From positions 1-38,473 of the forward strand of contig ONCT01000014.1 in the NCBI GenBank assembly GCA_900316395.1: a stretch of 38,473 nt of DNA, read 5' to 3'. The DNA comes from an uncultured Lachnospiraceae bacterium (GTDB taxonomy: Bacteria > Bacillota > Clostridia > Lachnospirales > Lachnospiraceae). Both the position numbers and the translations under genes were made by a program. Positions 15,933 to 27,372 of this stretch are shown here, piece after piece (within the stretch, counting starts at the first letter, position 1; every line of letters begins with the position of its first letter). The notes beneath the pieces are model-generated. The model did not search any database, had not been told where the DNA came from, and saw only the letters and a list, made by a program, of their open reading frames with translations.

Positions 15933-18074
15933 TTACTGTTTTCTTCTAACAGCCCAAATAACAATTCCTATAATTAGGCAAGCTAGTGGGATAAACAGAC
16001 CCCAAATTATTCCATAAATAACTACTGCAGCTCCAGTTACCATTATTGATGAAACCTTAAGGGACTTAGCAGGAATAACAATCTGGTTAGAACTATTATC
16101 ATCCCCTGTACCTACCATAGCTGTAACGGTATTTACAAATAACTTGCTATTACGGTTAGCAACATAACTATCCATCTCATCATTGAATAGATATTGGCAA
16201 CCATATACAACAACTGCAGAGCCATTAGATGATGTAACCTCTAAACCAAGATTGAACTTACCAGTTTCATCACCTTCAACCTTCTCTGTGCTTGTACTTG
16301 TGCTACCATCAAGATTAGCTTTAATATAAGCACTGTCAGAGGTCTGTAGAAGTGGCGTAATTGTATAGTTGTTATTCTCAGAATAATCCATTGCAGATGC
16401 GCTATATAGAAGTACTGACTTCTTTCCAGCAATTCCATTAGATACATCTGATTCTAATACTTCAGGAAGCAAAGCGTAGTTTTGCTTATAATAGTATCCG
16501 CTAGAATCCTCACATACTACACCAGGCTTAACATTAACAGAGAAGCTTTGAAGCAGTCCCTTGTAGTTAGGCATATCATTTATAGATACTATTGACCTTG
16601 CTGTAGAATCAACATTTGCAATATTAAATAATACGTTACCGCCCCTTGCAGTATATTCATTAATCTTGTCAACATCATCCTTAGATAAATCCTTAGATGG
16701 TGCATTAATGATTAACAGTCTACATGCATCAGGCACCTTATCTGTCTCTAAGAAATTCAGCGACTGCATACTAAAGCTACCCTTAGTCAATGCAGATGTG
16801 GCATTAGAGCCAAGCTCCATCTCATCATGACCAGTCAAGGTACATATTAATGTATCAGTGTTATTCATTACGCGCTGCAGAGCACTTACAATCTGACCTT
16901 CACCATCGTAGCCTGTAACATCATAACTATAGCTTTGTTGATTCATAGAATACTCATATATATCATCAAAGTTTACACTCTTATATGCATTACCACTTAC
17001 AACAATCAAGCTGTTAGGAGTCAAGCTCTCTGAAGTATATTGTGACGCGAACATTGGATTCTGTGTCAAGTCAACATACTCAACAGTAATCTTGTCATTG
17101 CTTGAGAACTCATCTAATGTCTTCTTAAGATTCTCATCACATTCACTCTCAGTAGCAAGAACATAAATTGTTGCTTCGTTATTGTAATTCTTAATGAATT
17201 CCTTGCCCTCATCTGACAATGTATACACTCTAGTAGCTGTTGCATCAAGCTGTGTATAATTATCAGGAATATATGTAACTGCAACATTTACAGTAATAGC
17301 AAGTACAATTGCAAGTACTAAGGATGCTCCTCTTGACAATGAACGAGCAAGTACCTGCTTAGATATTGTCCATCTTCTCTTTTGTATTACACATAATGCT
17401 AAGAACAAGAAAAGGGCAACAACTAATACATAATATACAAGTCCTTTGATGTCGAACATACCATTAAGGTAGTTCTGCATTGGCTTAGATAAAGACAAGC
17501 AATTAAGTATCTTAGATAACAGGTTGTCCTCTTGGATAATTAATGCAAGTATGCCATCCATCATATATCCAACGAATAATATGACAAATGATAATATAAC
17601 AGTAATAATCTGACTCTTAGTTAAAGTAGATACAAATATGGAAATTGCAATACATGCAAGACCGAATATATATACACCAAATAGCGCAACATAGTTTTGC
17701 AGTAGCGCTGATGCTCCATATAACTCTAATACAATTGGTGAAAATGCGATAAAAATCATGGCAATTGTATATACAGCAGCCACCGATAAGAATTTGCCAA
17801 AGACAATCTTAAATGGCGACACAGGAGCCGTAAATATCAATTGGTCAGTCTTATTCTTACGTTCTTCAGAGAAGACTCTCATACAAAGAATTGGTGTAAC
17901 AATAAGTATTACAGGACATAAGCCTGATAAAGCATATGATAGATATGGCTGTCCATTAACAAGATTATAAATCAAGAAATACAATCCAAAAAATGCACAC
18001 AAAACACTTAAGAACACCCATCCTATAACATTAGTAAAAAGTGATCTAAAATCTCTCTTAAATATGGCAATCAT
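15933..18074 (-). CDS. ABC-2 permease fused to a GldG-like extracytoplasmic domain
   Basis: The 713-residue membrane protein has an N-terminal ABC-2 permease of six segments (about 1-235; ERKNKTDQLIFTAPVS is the typical intracellular loop). A further transmembrane segment near 255 leads into a large external GldG/IFT-like domain (about 280-660; YTLSDEGKEFIKNYN, EGQIVSALQRVMN, LTGHDE), and a final C-terminal transmembrane segment follows. In Bacteroidetes, GldF and GldG are separate proteins; here they are fused. It is the partner of the ATPase encoded directly upstream (stop and start share one base). The exported substrate is unknown. Confidence 0.88.
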   Translation of the reverse strand: MIAIFKRDFRSLFTNVIGWVFLSVLCAFFGLYFLIYNLVNGQPYLSYALSGLCPVILIVTPILCMRVFSEERKNKTDQLIFTAPVSPFKIVFGKFLSVAAVYTIAMIFIAFSPIVLELYGASALLQNYVALFGVYIFGLACIAISIFVSTLTKSQIITVILSFVILFVGYMMDGILALIIQEDNLLSKILNCLSLSKPMQNYLNGMFDIKGLVYYVLVVALFLFLALCVIQKRRWTISKQVLARSLSRGASLVLAIVLAITVNVAVTYIPDNYTQLDATATRVYTLSDEGKEFIKNYNNEATIYVLATESECDENLKKTLDEFSSNDKITVEYVDLTQNPMFASQYTSESLTPNSLIVVSGNAYKSVNFDDIYEYSMNQQSYSYDVTGYDGEGQIVSALQRVMNNTDTLICTLTGHDEMELGSNATSALTKGSFSMQSLNFLETDKVPDACRLLIINAPSKDLSKDDVDKINEYTARGGNVLFNIANVDSTARSIVSINDMPNYKGLLQSFSVNVKPGVVCEDSSGYYYKQNYALLPEVLESDVSNGIAGKKSVLLYSASAMDYSENNNYTITPLLQTSDSAYIKANLDGSTSTSTEKVEGDETGKFNLGLEVTSSNGSAVVVYGCQYLFNDEMDSYVANRNSKLFVNTVTAMVGTGDDNSSNQIVIPAKSLKVSSIMVTGAAVVIYGIIWGLFIPLACLIIGIVIWAVRRKQ

Positions 18075-19015
18075 TACTCTTCCTCCTTTGCAGTTAATTC
18101 TAGGAAGACATCTTCTAATGACTTGGTATCTTCTTTCATCTCAAATATTGATATTTTCTCAGATGATAATGCAAGGGATACATCTTCTCTTACATCCTTG
18201 CTATAGGTAGCAGTTACAGTAATGTTAACAGTACCTTCTTCAGCACCCTTTTCAACCGATACACTTTCAATATCTTCGATTGCTTCTATAATCTCTTTAC
18301 ATTTATCCATATCACCCTTAGCAACAATCTCAAGAACCTGCTTAGAGTTAAAATAGTTAGATAAAGTCTCGATAGCGTTATTAGCGATAATCTTACCCTT
18401 ATCGATAATGAATACATGAGAGCATGTCTCACTTATCTCACTTAAAATGTGTGAGCTTAAAATAACTGTATGATCACCAGCAAGACTCTTAATTAAATCT
18501 CTAACCTCTTTAATCTGATTAGGGTCAAGTCCAACAGTTGGCTCATCAAGAATAATAACCTTAGGCGAACCAATAAGAGCCTGTGCCATACCTACTCTTT
18601 GACGATATCCTTTAGAAAGATTATTGATAATTCTATTAGACACATCACTTACCTTAGTAAGATTCATTACACGCTCTACTTCTTTATCTCTATCTTCTTT
18701 TTTTACCTTCTTAAGCTCGCATACAAACTTAAGATATTCACTTACCTTCATATCAACATACAAAGGTGGAATCTCCGGAAGATAACCAATACAAGCTTTA
18801 GCTTCCTCAGGCTCCTTATAGATATCATGTCCATCAATTAGGACTTCACCACTAGTTGGCGCAAGATATCCTGTAATAATGTTCATTGTTGTAGATTTGC
18901 CGGCACCATTAGGTCCCAAGAAGCCGTATATTTTTCCAGGCTTGATATCTAATGAAATGTCATCAACTGCAACATGATTTCCATAATTCTTCGTCAAGTG
19001 ACTTACTTTAATCAT
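18074..19015 (-). CDS. ABC transporter ATP-binding protein (GldA/NatA-like)
   Basis: The 313-residue ATPase shows Walker A GPNGAGKST (34-42), the Q-loop GYLPEIPPLY, signature LSKGYRQRVG near 133, Walker B VIILDEPT, and the switch His in ILSSHILSE. A C-terminal extension of about 90 residues is typical of ABC-2 exporters. GGAGG is six bases upstream of the ATG. The permease gene starts at its stop codon. It lies 15 bases after purA and is probably read from the same transcript. Confidence 0.94.
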   Translation of the reverse strand: MIKVSHLTKNYGNHVAVDDISLDIKPGKIYGFLGPNGAGKSTTMNIITGYLAPTSGEVLIDGHDIYKEPEEAKACIGYLPEIPPLYVDMKVSEYLKFVCELKKVKKEDRDKEVERVMNLTKVSDVSNRIINNLSKGYRQRVGMAQALIGSPKVIILDEPTVGLDPNQIKEVRDLIKSLAGDHTVILSSHILSEISETCSHVFIIDKGKIIANNAIETLSNYFNSKQVLEIVAKGDMDKCKEIIEAIEDIESVSVEKGAEEGTVNITVTATYSKDVREDVSLALSSEKISIFEMKEDTKSLEDVFLELTAKEEE

Positions 19016-19030
19016 GATTTGCCTCCTTCA

Positions 19031-20305
19031 TTATCTATAAATAATCTCATCCCTTCCAGGTCCATTTGATACCATGGTAATAGGGAAGCCTAACTGTTCT
19101 TCAACAAACTCAATATACTTTCTACAGTTTTCTGGGAGCTTGTCATATTCCTTAATACCTCTGATATCACATTTCCATCCAGGAAGAGTCTTAAGAACAG
19201 GCTTAGCCTTCTCAAGCTTTGATGTAACAGGGAACTCAGTGGTTACTTCCCCATCAATCTCATATCCTACACATACTGGAATCTCATCAAGATATCCTAG
19301 TACATCAAGTACTGTAAATGCCACATCAGTAGCACCCTGCATTCTACAGCCGTATTTACTTGCCACACAGTCAAACCATCCTACTCTACGTGGACGACCT
19401 GTTGTAGCACCGAATTCACCTTTATCTCCACCTCTTTTTCGAAGCTCATCAGCTTCATCGTCGAATATTTCAGAGACAAATGCACCAGCTCCTACAGCTG
19501 AAGAATATGCCTTTACAACAGTAACAACCTGCTTAATCTCATAAGGTGGAACACCAGCTCCAATTGCTCCATAAGCAGCAAGTGTAGATGATGATGTAAC
19601 CATTGGATAAATTCCATGGTCAGGATCCTTCAATGTACCAAGCTGTCCCTCAAGAAGAATTGTCTTATTCTCCTTAAGTGCTTTATCGAGAAATGATGAC
19701 ACATCTGCAACATATGGTGCAACCATATCTCTATATTCATGCAATGTATTCATTAATTCATCTTCCTTAAGCAATGGCTTATGATATAGATGCTCTAATA
19801 ATACATTTTTCTTCTCACATATTCTTGCAACCTTACTCTTTAGGATTTCATCATCAAATAATTCCTGAACCTGAAAGCCTATCTTGGCATATTTGTCAGA
19901 ATAAAATGGCGCAATACCAGATTTTGTAGATCCAAAGGATGCCTTACCTAATCTCTCTTCTTCATATTCATCAAATAGAACATGATAAGGCATAACAATC
20001 TGTGCCCTGTCAGATATAAGAATTTTAGGCTTTGGTACACCACCATTAATAATCTGTTGAATCTCATTAAACAGTTTCGGAATATCAAGAGCTACTCCAT
20101 TGCCGATAACACTTGTTGTATGATTATAGAACACTCCAGAAGGTAATGTATGAAGCGCAAATCTACCATAGTCATTAACTATTGTATGACCTGCGTTAGC
20201 ACCACCCTGAAACCTTACAATAATATCAGCATTTTCGGCTAACATATCTGTAATCTTGCCTTTGCCTTCATCTCCCCAGTTAGCTCCCACTACTGCTTTA
20301 ACCAT
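19031..20305 (-). CDS. purA: Adenylosuccinate synthetase
   Basis: The enzyme joins IMP and aspartate with GTP, the first committed step to AMP. Signature GDEGKGK is at residues 11-17. The chosen ATG at 20305 has GGAGG seven bases before it and gives the standard start MVKAVVGANWGDEG (424 residues). The more upstream TTG at 20323 would place the ribosome binding site inside the gene. It follows the DegV gene after 35 bases. Confidence 0.97.
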   Translation of the reverse strand: MVKAVVGANWGDEGKGKITDMLAENADIIVRFQGGANAGHTIVNDYGRFALHTLPSGVFYNHTTSVIGNGVALDIPKLFNEIQQIINGGVPKPKILISDRAQIVMPYHVLFDEYEEERLGKASFGSTKSGIAPFYSDKYAKIGFQVQELFDDEILKSKVARICEKKNVLLEHLYHKPLLKEDELMNTLHEYRDMVAPYVADVSSFLDKALKENKTILLEGQLGTLKDPDHGIYPMVTSSSTLAAYGAIGAGVPPYEIKQVVTVVKAYSSAVGAGAFVSEIFDDEADELRKRGGDKGEFGATTGRPRRVGWFDCVASKYGCRMQGATDVAFTVLDVLGYLDEIPVCVGYEIDGEVTTEFPVTSKLEKAKPVLKTLPGWKCDIRGIKEYDKLPENCRKYIEFVEEQLGFPITMVSNGPGRDEIIYR

Positions 20306-20340
20306 ATTAATTCCTCCAATCAAATGTTTACTAGTAATCT

Positions 20341-21222
20341 CTATTTATATTGTTTAAAGCTTCCTATTCTTCTCCCAACAGTTATCGCCAATGAACCTGG
20401 TCCAATATGACATGCAACTGATAGTGACAATGGATCAACAACTATTTCTCTATCAGGCCAAATCTCAAGCACCTCTTCCTTGAACTTCAAGGCTGCCTCT
20501 TCATTGTTGGTATGGGCAATAGCAATCTCAACAATGGAAGGGTCATCATCAAATCGATTCTTGATATCATCCTTTATAGCCGTAATCATTGTCTGCTTAC
20601 ACTGTTCAATGGTTCTTGCTCTTGCAAATGTATCAAGCTTGCCACCCTGAATCTGAAGCACAGGCTTAATCTTAAGTATATTACCAAGTGCTGCAACAGC
20701 CTTGGTTAGTCTTCCACCTTTGCTAAGATATTCAAGCGTTGGAATAGATATGTATATACTTGAATCTCTCTTGTGATCTTCTAATATATTTCTTATCTCT
20801 GAGCCACTATAGCCCTTATTAGCAAGATATAAAGCATCCATAACAGATTCCTTCATAGTTACAGATATTCTCTGATTATCAACAACAAACACTTTATCTT
20901 CGTATTCATCATCCTGAGCTAGCATTTGTGCTGTCTGACAAGAACCACTAAGACTACTTGACATAGGAATATAGACAACCTCATCATAGTCCTCTAGAAG
21001 CTCATCCCATTTATCAATAACATCTCCTACAACAGGCATAGAAGTTGTAATCTTATCTTCAGTGTCCAGCTTTATATAGAATTCTTCCTGTGTCAAATCA
21101 ATATCTTCGTAATAAACCTCATCACCAATATAAAATGGCATAGGAAGAACGTAAATTCCAAGCTTATTTGCTTCTTCTTTGTTAATTCCGCAATTACTAT
21201 CTGTCAATATGGCTATCTTCAA
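20341..21222 (-). CDS. DegV-family fatty-acid-binding protein
   Basis: DegV proteins hold a fatty acid and, with FakA, serve fatty acid kinase (FakB role), though many paralogues are unassigned. The 293-residue form begins at a TTG (21222) with AAAGGA eight bases upstream, giving KIAILTDSNCGINKEEANK, the usual family start. Longer in-frame readings would run through a hairpin and promoter. Motifs include PMPFYIGDE, TTSMPVVGD (Ser/Thr fatty-acid contacts) and SSSLSGSCQTA. It has its own promoter inside the groEL-degV gap. Confidence 0.9.
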   Translation of the reverse strand: MKIAILTDSNCGINKEEANKLGIYVLPMPFYIGDEVYYEDIDLTQEEFYIKLDTEDKITTSMPVVGDVIDKWDELLEDYDEVVYIPMSSSLSGSCQTAQMLAQDDEYEDKVFVVDNQRISVTMKESVMDALYLANKGYSGSEIRNILEDHKRDSSIYISIPTLEYLSKGGRLTKAVAALGNILKIKPVLQIQGGKLDTFARARTIEQCKQTMITAIKDDIKNRFDDDPSIVEIAIAHTNNEEAALKFKEEVLEIWPDREIVVDPLSLSVACHIGPGSLAITVGRRIGSFKQYK

Positions 21223-21258
21223 TATTCTAATCCTTTTTACATAGTAGTTTAACAGTAA

Positions 21259-21321
21259 AATACACCTCGTGGCGTATTTGCACACGAAGTGTATTATAGC
21301 ATATTTGAAATTCGAATACAA
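21259..21321 (-). promoter_or_regulatory. DegV promoter with adjoining 13-bp hairpin
   Basis: TTGTAT (21321-21316) and TATAAT (21298-21293) are 17 bases apart on the minus strand. A 13-base stem (21259-21271 with 21283-21295), complete if one U-G pair is allowed, starts within the -10 box and is followed by ATTTTA. It can act as a terminator for groEL, or as a 5' leader hairpin or operator for the DegV gene. Confidence 0.65.
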
Positions 21322-21323
21322 TA

Positions 21324-23256
<1,933 letters not shown>

Positions 23257-23311
23257 AATAGAACGCCTCCTTTATATAATCAATTATAGTCTAATATTAA
23301 TTCCAGATAAT

Positions 23312-23341
23312 ATATTAGCACTCGACGGAGTCGAGTGCAAG
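23312..23341 (-). promoter_or_regulatory. groESL promoter with CIRCE operator (HrcA site)
   Basis: TTAGCACTC (23315-23323), a 9-base spacer and GAGTGCAAG (23333-23341) match the CIRCE consensus except in the last arm, where GAGTGCTAA is usual. On the minus strand TTGCAC (23340-23335) and TAATAT (23317-23312) are 17 bases apart, so the operator covers the promoter. This predicts HrcA repression relieved by heat. Confidence 0.92.
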
Positions 23342-23389
23342 TAATTTTTGATAAATGTAATAAAATTCATAATATCATCACATTTTTAA

Positions 23390-23836
23390 CTATATTATAT
23401 ACATATCCCAACCATCAGACATTGAATTTTTGCATTTATCAACGAATTCTGCCAAGGTTATATTCTCTAGAAAGCTATTAATTGTAGTATTAAGCTCTCC
23501 CCACAAATTATTATTAACAATACTTCTTAAGGATTTAGCATCCTCATTATTCTCACTATCAACATCTTCTAATATTGTATTATCTAATGCACTAACAACC
23601 TCTGACATTCTGATAGCTTCAGGCTTTTTAGACATGGTATATCCACCACCTATACCCTTTTGCGCCTTAATAAATCCTGCCATTTTAAGAAGTGGAAATA
23701 TTTGCTCTAAATATTTTTTAGATATACCCTCTCTTTTAGCAATATCAATAGTGGAAACACTATTACCATTTTCAGAATATACAGCAATATCGACTAATGC
23801 TATAACTCCATATTCAACACGCGTAGATACTTTCAT
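23390..23836 (-). CDS. Rrf2-family transcriptional regulator without iron-sulfur cysteines
   Basis: The 148-residue protein has the Rrf2 winged helix (STIDIAKREGISKKYLEQIFPLLK, about 28-51, followed by KGIGGGYTMSKKPE). The three cysteines that hold the cluster in IscR and NsrR are absent; the only Cys is in the C-terminal tail. It may sense a small molecule or partner protein, as CymR does with cysteine synthase. GAGG is nine bases before the ATG. It is the last gene of the long minus-strand run. Confidence 0.88.
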   Translation of the reverse strand: MKVSTRVEYGVIALVDIAVYSENGNSVSTIDIAKREGISKKYLEQIFPLLKMAGFIKAQKGIGGGYTMSKKPEAIRMSEVVSALDNTILEDVDSENNEDAKSLRSIVNNNLWGELNTTINSFLENITLAEFVDKCKNSMSDGWDMYII

Positions 23837-23853
23837 AGATTTACACCTCGCAC

Positions 23854-25023
23854 TTATTTCTTCTTTCTGTTTTCAAAAAACTCACCTATCTTTAATTTCT
23901 TCTCTGAGGAGCTTTCCTTATTCTCCTTCTTAGGAAATAATGTTTCAAAATAAATTGAAATAAACTTAGAAGCTGAGCCTTTTACAATCGCATGCTGTTC
24001 CTCAGGTAATTTGTTATAGGCTGCTTTCACTGCCTTGAATTTATCAAAAGAAATCTTGCTTAATTCATCGATTGTAGTAATACCCGCATTCTCAAGAGGC
24101 ATAAATAAGGCATCAATGAATTTCTTTCTGTCATCTTCACTTAATTCTGATAACCAGCTTGTAAGTGTCTTGTCAAGATTAATGCTAGATTCAGCCACGC
24201 TTGCACAACGAATGAATCTATTACGATATACATTCCAGGACATAATATCGTGTTGCGCTAAGCCTTCGTTCTCACTTCTTACAACATTATGATTCAGATT
24301 ATTCTCTAGTAGCAATCCAACTACAGAGCTTCCTGGAACAGTACTATATATTTTCGGAAGAATTCTGTTATATCCTTCAGATGTAACAACTTCCTCTCTA
24401 AACCCTGGACCATCATTTGTATATACCGTAATAATATTATCCTGAATAGACTTATCGCAAAACGAAGATGCATATACTGCAAAGTTACCACCCTTAGAGT
24501 GTCCACCAACTCTTAGCTTACAATCCTTATCCTTGAAATTATCATTTAGATACTTAGCCGCTCTTAACTGACCTGGTGTCTGGTAGAGATATCCCATATT
24601 AATATCCTCTTTCCAGCCAGTAATTGTAGAATCAGTCCCTCTGTATGCTACAAAATACGTACCGTCATCAAGAATAAATGTTACAGCAGAAAACTGAAAC
24701 TCTTCCTCTGAGACAACTTCATTAACATATCCTGTAAGATACATATTCTGGAATCTCTCAGCCTTCACTAATTCATCCATAAGAAATGGTGCCACCTTAA
24801 GAGAAGTCTTCTTTTGCAATAATTCTTTTCTATCATATTTCTCGAAGAACTGTTCATATACAAGAGAAAGAGGTATCTTAACATCTATGTCAGGCCCTGG
24901 AACAATGCCATCAAAGCTCGTATAACACAGTTCCGATAATATAACATTATCTATTTCATTAAATGGATCCTGTTCAAATGTTATGTCACCTCTCCACTTA
25001 ATATAATCAATCATATTAGACAT
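23854..25023 (-). CDS. DUF2974 alpha/beta-hydrolase (lipase-like)
   Basis: The protein has a nucleophile elbow GHSKGG (174-179), YRGTDST upstream as in class 3 lipases, and the DUF2974 N-terminus (IDYIKWRGDITFEQDPFNEID). The start is set at ATG 25023 because GGAGG lies eight bases before it; an upstream TTG (25044) would contain that ribosome binding site. This gives 389 residues. No signal peptide is seen, so it is probably cytoplasmic. The substrate is unknown. Confidence 0.82.
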   Translation of the reverse strand: MSNMIDYIKWRGDITFEQDPFNEIDNVILSELCYTSFDGIVPGPDIDVKIPLSLVYEQFFEKYDRKELLQKKTSLKVAPFLMDELVKAERFQNMYLTGYVNEVVSEEEFQFSAVTFILDDGTYFVAYRGTDSTITGWKEDINMGYLYQTPGQLRAAKYLNDNFKDKDCKLRVGGHSKGGNFAVYASSFCDKSIQDNIITVYTNDGPGFREEVVTSEGYNRILPKIYSTVPGSSVVGLLLENNLNHNVVRSENEGLAQHDIMSWNVYRNRFIRCASVAESSINLDKTLTSWLSELSEDDRKKFIDALFMPLENAGITTIDELSKISFDKFKAVKAAYNKLPEEQHAIVKGSASKFISIYFETLFPKKENKESSSEKKLKIGEFFENRKKK

Positions 25024-25047
25024 TAATTGTTCCTCCACTATCAATTA

Positions 25048-25716
25048 TTATGCCGTAAAATATACAACTAACACTACTGTAAGATTAAGCAATGCATGAC
25101 CTGCATATACAACCCATAATTTATGAGTTTCTTCATACACATACCCTATTAATAGGCCTAACAGGAAGGCATATATCATCTGGACCCAGTTAAAATGTAA
25201 TATTCCAAAGAGAGCAGCAGATATAACAACTGTATAGCCTACAGATAATCTCTTCTCTAACTCTCCGCATACAATTCCACGGAACACCAATTCTTCCAAT
25301 GCAGGCACAATTATTACATTTGCAAGGATCTTAGAGAACATATCACCATCGTTAAGATATTCTTCTGCTTTAGCAAATGATTCTGATACCTCTAATAATG
25401 GGAAATGTGTTGCAATTAGATTAAGAACTACCCCAAGAGCTATAATAGCTACAATAAATAGTAATTCTTTTGGAAGCTCACTTGCTTCAAACATTGGTTC
25501 AGCTTTATATACATTAGCATTTTTATACATAAAAAACATTACAACTAATGTAACAGCCCCTGAAATTGCTCCACAATACATACTTGACAGCGCAGTGCCG
25601 AACATGTTCTCGCTAGCATATCTAAGCAAAGAGAAAAGCATATTAAAAAGCACAAAATAAACAGCCAGAGGGAATAAAACTCTATAAAACACATTATTAC
25701 TCATATTGCCAAACAT
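25048..25716 (-). CDS. CPBP-family intramembrane metalloprotease
   Basis: The 222-residue multi-spanning protein has the CPBP (Abi/CAAX) motifs: EE-x3-R at Glu141, Glu142 and Arg146 (ALEELVFRG), His174 in FGILHFN and His207 with Asn211 in AGHALLN. All catalytic residues are present. Relatives process prenylated proteins or peptides, or protect against bacteriocins; the target here is unknown. GGGAGG overlaps the end of the folB-folK gene, six bases away. Confidence 0.88.
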   Translation of the reverse strand: MFGNMSNNVFYRVLFPLAVYFVLFNMLFSLLRYASENMFGTALSSMYCGAISGAVTLVVMFFMYKNANVYKAEPMFEASELPKELLFIVAIIALGVVLNLIATHFPLLEVSESFAKAEEYLNDGDMFSKILANVIIVPALEELVFRGIVCGELEKRLSVGYTVVISAALFGILHFNWVQMIYAFLLGLLIGYVYEETHKLWVVYAGHALLNLTVVLVVYFTA

Positions 25717-25722
25717 ATTGTC

Positions 25723-26547
25723 TTACCTCCCGCTTAAATCTTCTAGCAGTTCATATGCTCTCTTGTTATACAAAGGATGATATGCATTTCTTGCAATCTC
25801 GCACAAAGGCTCAAGCACAAATTCCCTATTATGCATATCTATATGAGGAATTGTAAGAACAGATGTATTAATGATTTTGTCTCCAAAGAGAATAATATCA
25901 ATATCAATTGTTCTTGGTCCCCACTTCTCTTCCCTTACTCTATCGTGAGCAACCTCAATATCAAGGCAAACATCTAATAACTCCATAGGAGTATAGAATG
26001 TCTCTAGTTCACACACAAGATTCCTAAATTCATCAAGGTCTTCTCTACCATAAGGCTCTGTAGTATATATACTTGATGTTTTAACATTACGAACCTTTTC
26101 TAATACCTTAATATCGTCTATAGCATCATCAAGATAACTATCTCTATCACCCATATTAGAGCCTAGTGACAGATATACCTTTTCCCATTTCTTATGACAA
26201 ACACATGATATATCTTCAAAATCAGCATCAACAGGCGCATTTGGTTTATGAATTTCAACAGTTACCTCATCAATAATATCATAGCTTTGTAGCAGCATAG
26301 TAGCTATTTCTTCAGCAGCAGTTTCTATCAAATCACATCTTACTGATTCAATATAATCTATTACCATATCACATACGCCGCCATAATTAACGGTTCTGTT
26401 TAATTCATCTGTATCATAGCTATATTCATCATTAAGGGTACATGTTATATCAACAAGGAATTCCTGACCGTCTCTTTTTTCCTCTTCGAATACGCCAATA
26501 TGACTATATACTCTTAATCCTCTAATATTAATATCCATAAATAGCAT
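25723..26547 (-). CDS. folK: Bifunctional dihydroneopterin aldolase / HPPK
   Basis: A fusion of FolB (about 1-118; GLRVYSHIGVFEEEKRDGQ, then ETAAEEIATMLL) and FolK (about 120-274; YLSLGSNMGDR, TEPYGREDLDEF, RWGPR-type string EEKWGPRTIDIDI). Together they turn dihydroneopterin into the pyrophosphorylated pterin used by FolP. The ATG at 26547 directly abuts the folP stop codon (TAAATG). The later ATG at 26538 matches usual FolB starts; AAAGGA lies 3 or 12 bases before these, so the start is uncertain and is probably coupled. Confidence 0.93.
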   Translation of the reverse strand: MLFMDINIRGLRVYSHIGVFEEEKRDGQEFLVDITCTLNDEYSYDTDELNRTVNYGGVCDMVIDYIESVRCDLIETAAEEIATMLLQSYDIIDEVTVEIHKPNAPVDADFEDISCVCHKKWEKVYLSLGSNMGDRDSYLDDAIDDIKVLEKVRNVKTSSIYTTEPYGREDLDEFRNLVCELETFYTPMELLDVCLDIEVAHDRVREEKWGPRTIDIDIILFGDKIINTSVLTIPHIDMHNREFVLEPLCEIARNAYHPLYNKRAYELLEDLSGR

Positions 26548-27372
26548 TTATCCTTTCATTGCTTCAAGCATGTTAAGTAATCTAGCATTACTTTTTACAT
26601 CATGTACTCTGACAAAACTAATATTATTGTAGAATGCATGGGCTGTAATTGCCAATGTACCTTCTAATCTCTCGTTTTTATCTAATGGTGTTACATAGTC
26701 TATTACTGATTTATTAGAAGCACCAAGCAGAATATTATAATTATGAACATGAAGTTTCGAAATGTTCTTAAGAATCATAACATCATCTTCATTGCTCTTA
26801 CCAAAACCTAAGCCAGGATCTATTATTACCTTATCATTACCAAAACCATACTCCTTAAGGCGTACAAGTTTTTCATTAATTTGCAGATTCAGCTCATCCA
26901 TTGATATAGTAGCTTTACTTCTACTAGGAATATTAATAAACCTATTATGCATTAGAATATATCCAACATTATTATCTCTAATTTTCTCTAGCATATTGTT
27001 AGAAAGGAAGCCTATATCATTAATAATATCAACCTTTTCTTCTATTACAACTCTTGCTGTGTCAGGCTTATATGTATCAACAGAAATTGGTATATCATAA
27101 TTTTGCTTAATAGCTCTTATTGCTGGAATAATTCTATCAAGCTCTTCCTCTTCAACAATCGGCTTAAAACCAGGCCTTGTAGATTCTCCACCAATATCAA
27201 TAATAGCAGCCCCATCTCTTACCATTTCACCAACAGCATATAATACCTTATCAGTATCAATTTCTCCATTGCAAAAAAATCTACCACCATCATAAAAAGA
27301 ATCAGGTGTTAGATTAAGTATTGCAACTATATGCGTCTTATTGTCTTCAAGTTCAACATTTCCAAGCTTCAA
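26548..27372 (-). CDS. folP: Dihydropteroate synthase
   Basis: FolP joins the pterin pyrophosphate to para-aminobenzoate and is the sulfonamide target. Motifs are ILNLTPDSFYDGGRF, GGESTRPGF, DTYKPDTARVV, DPGLGFGKSNEDD and VRVHDVKSN. I set the start at the TTG at 27372 because GAGGAG lies seven bases upstream and the protein then begins KLGNVELEDNKTHIVAILN, as in the family (274 residues). The gene overlaps the end of the HD gene by 20 bases. Confidence 0.94.
   Translation of the reverse strand: MKLGNVELEDNKTHIVAILNLTPDSFYDGGRFFCNGEIDTDKVLYAVGEMVRDGAAIIDIGGESTRPGFKPIVEEEELDRIIPAIRAIKQNYDIPISVDTYKPDTARVVIEEKVDIINDIGFLSNNMLEKIRDNNVGYILMHNRFINIPSRSKATISMDELNLQINEKLVRLKEYGFGNDKVIIDPGLGFGKSNEDDVMILKNISKLHVHNYNILLGASNKSVIDYVTPLDKNERLEGTLAITAHAFYNNISFVRVHDVKSNARLLNMLEAMKG

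Noticed and set aside
19074..19544. 156-codon open frame on the plus strand
   Set aside because: It lies antisense within purA, has no ribosome binding site and shows no family motif; it is a shadow of the real gene.
21223..21321. Longer N-terminus for the DegV protein
   Set aside because: The extra 33 codons run through a promoter and a hairpin and do not resemble the family; the TTG at 21222 has a proper ribosome binding site.
23430..23933. 167-codon open frame on the plus strand
   Set aside because: It is antisense to the Rrf2 gene and the end of the DUF2974 gene, with Leu/Ser-rich shadow composition.
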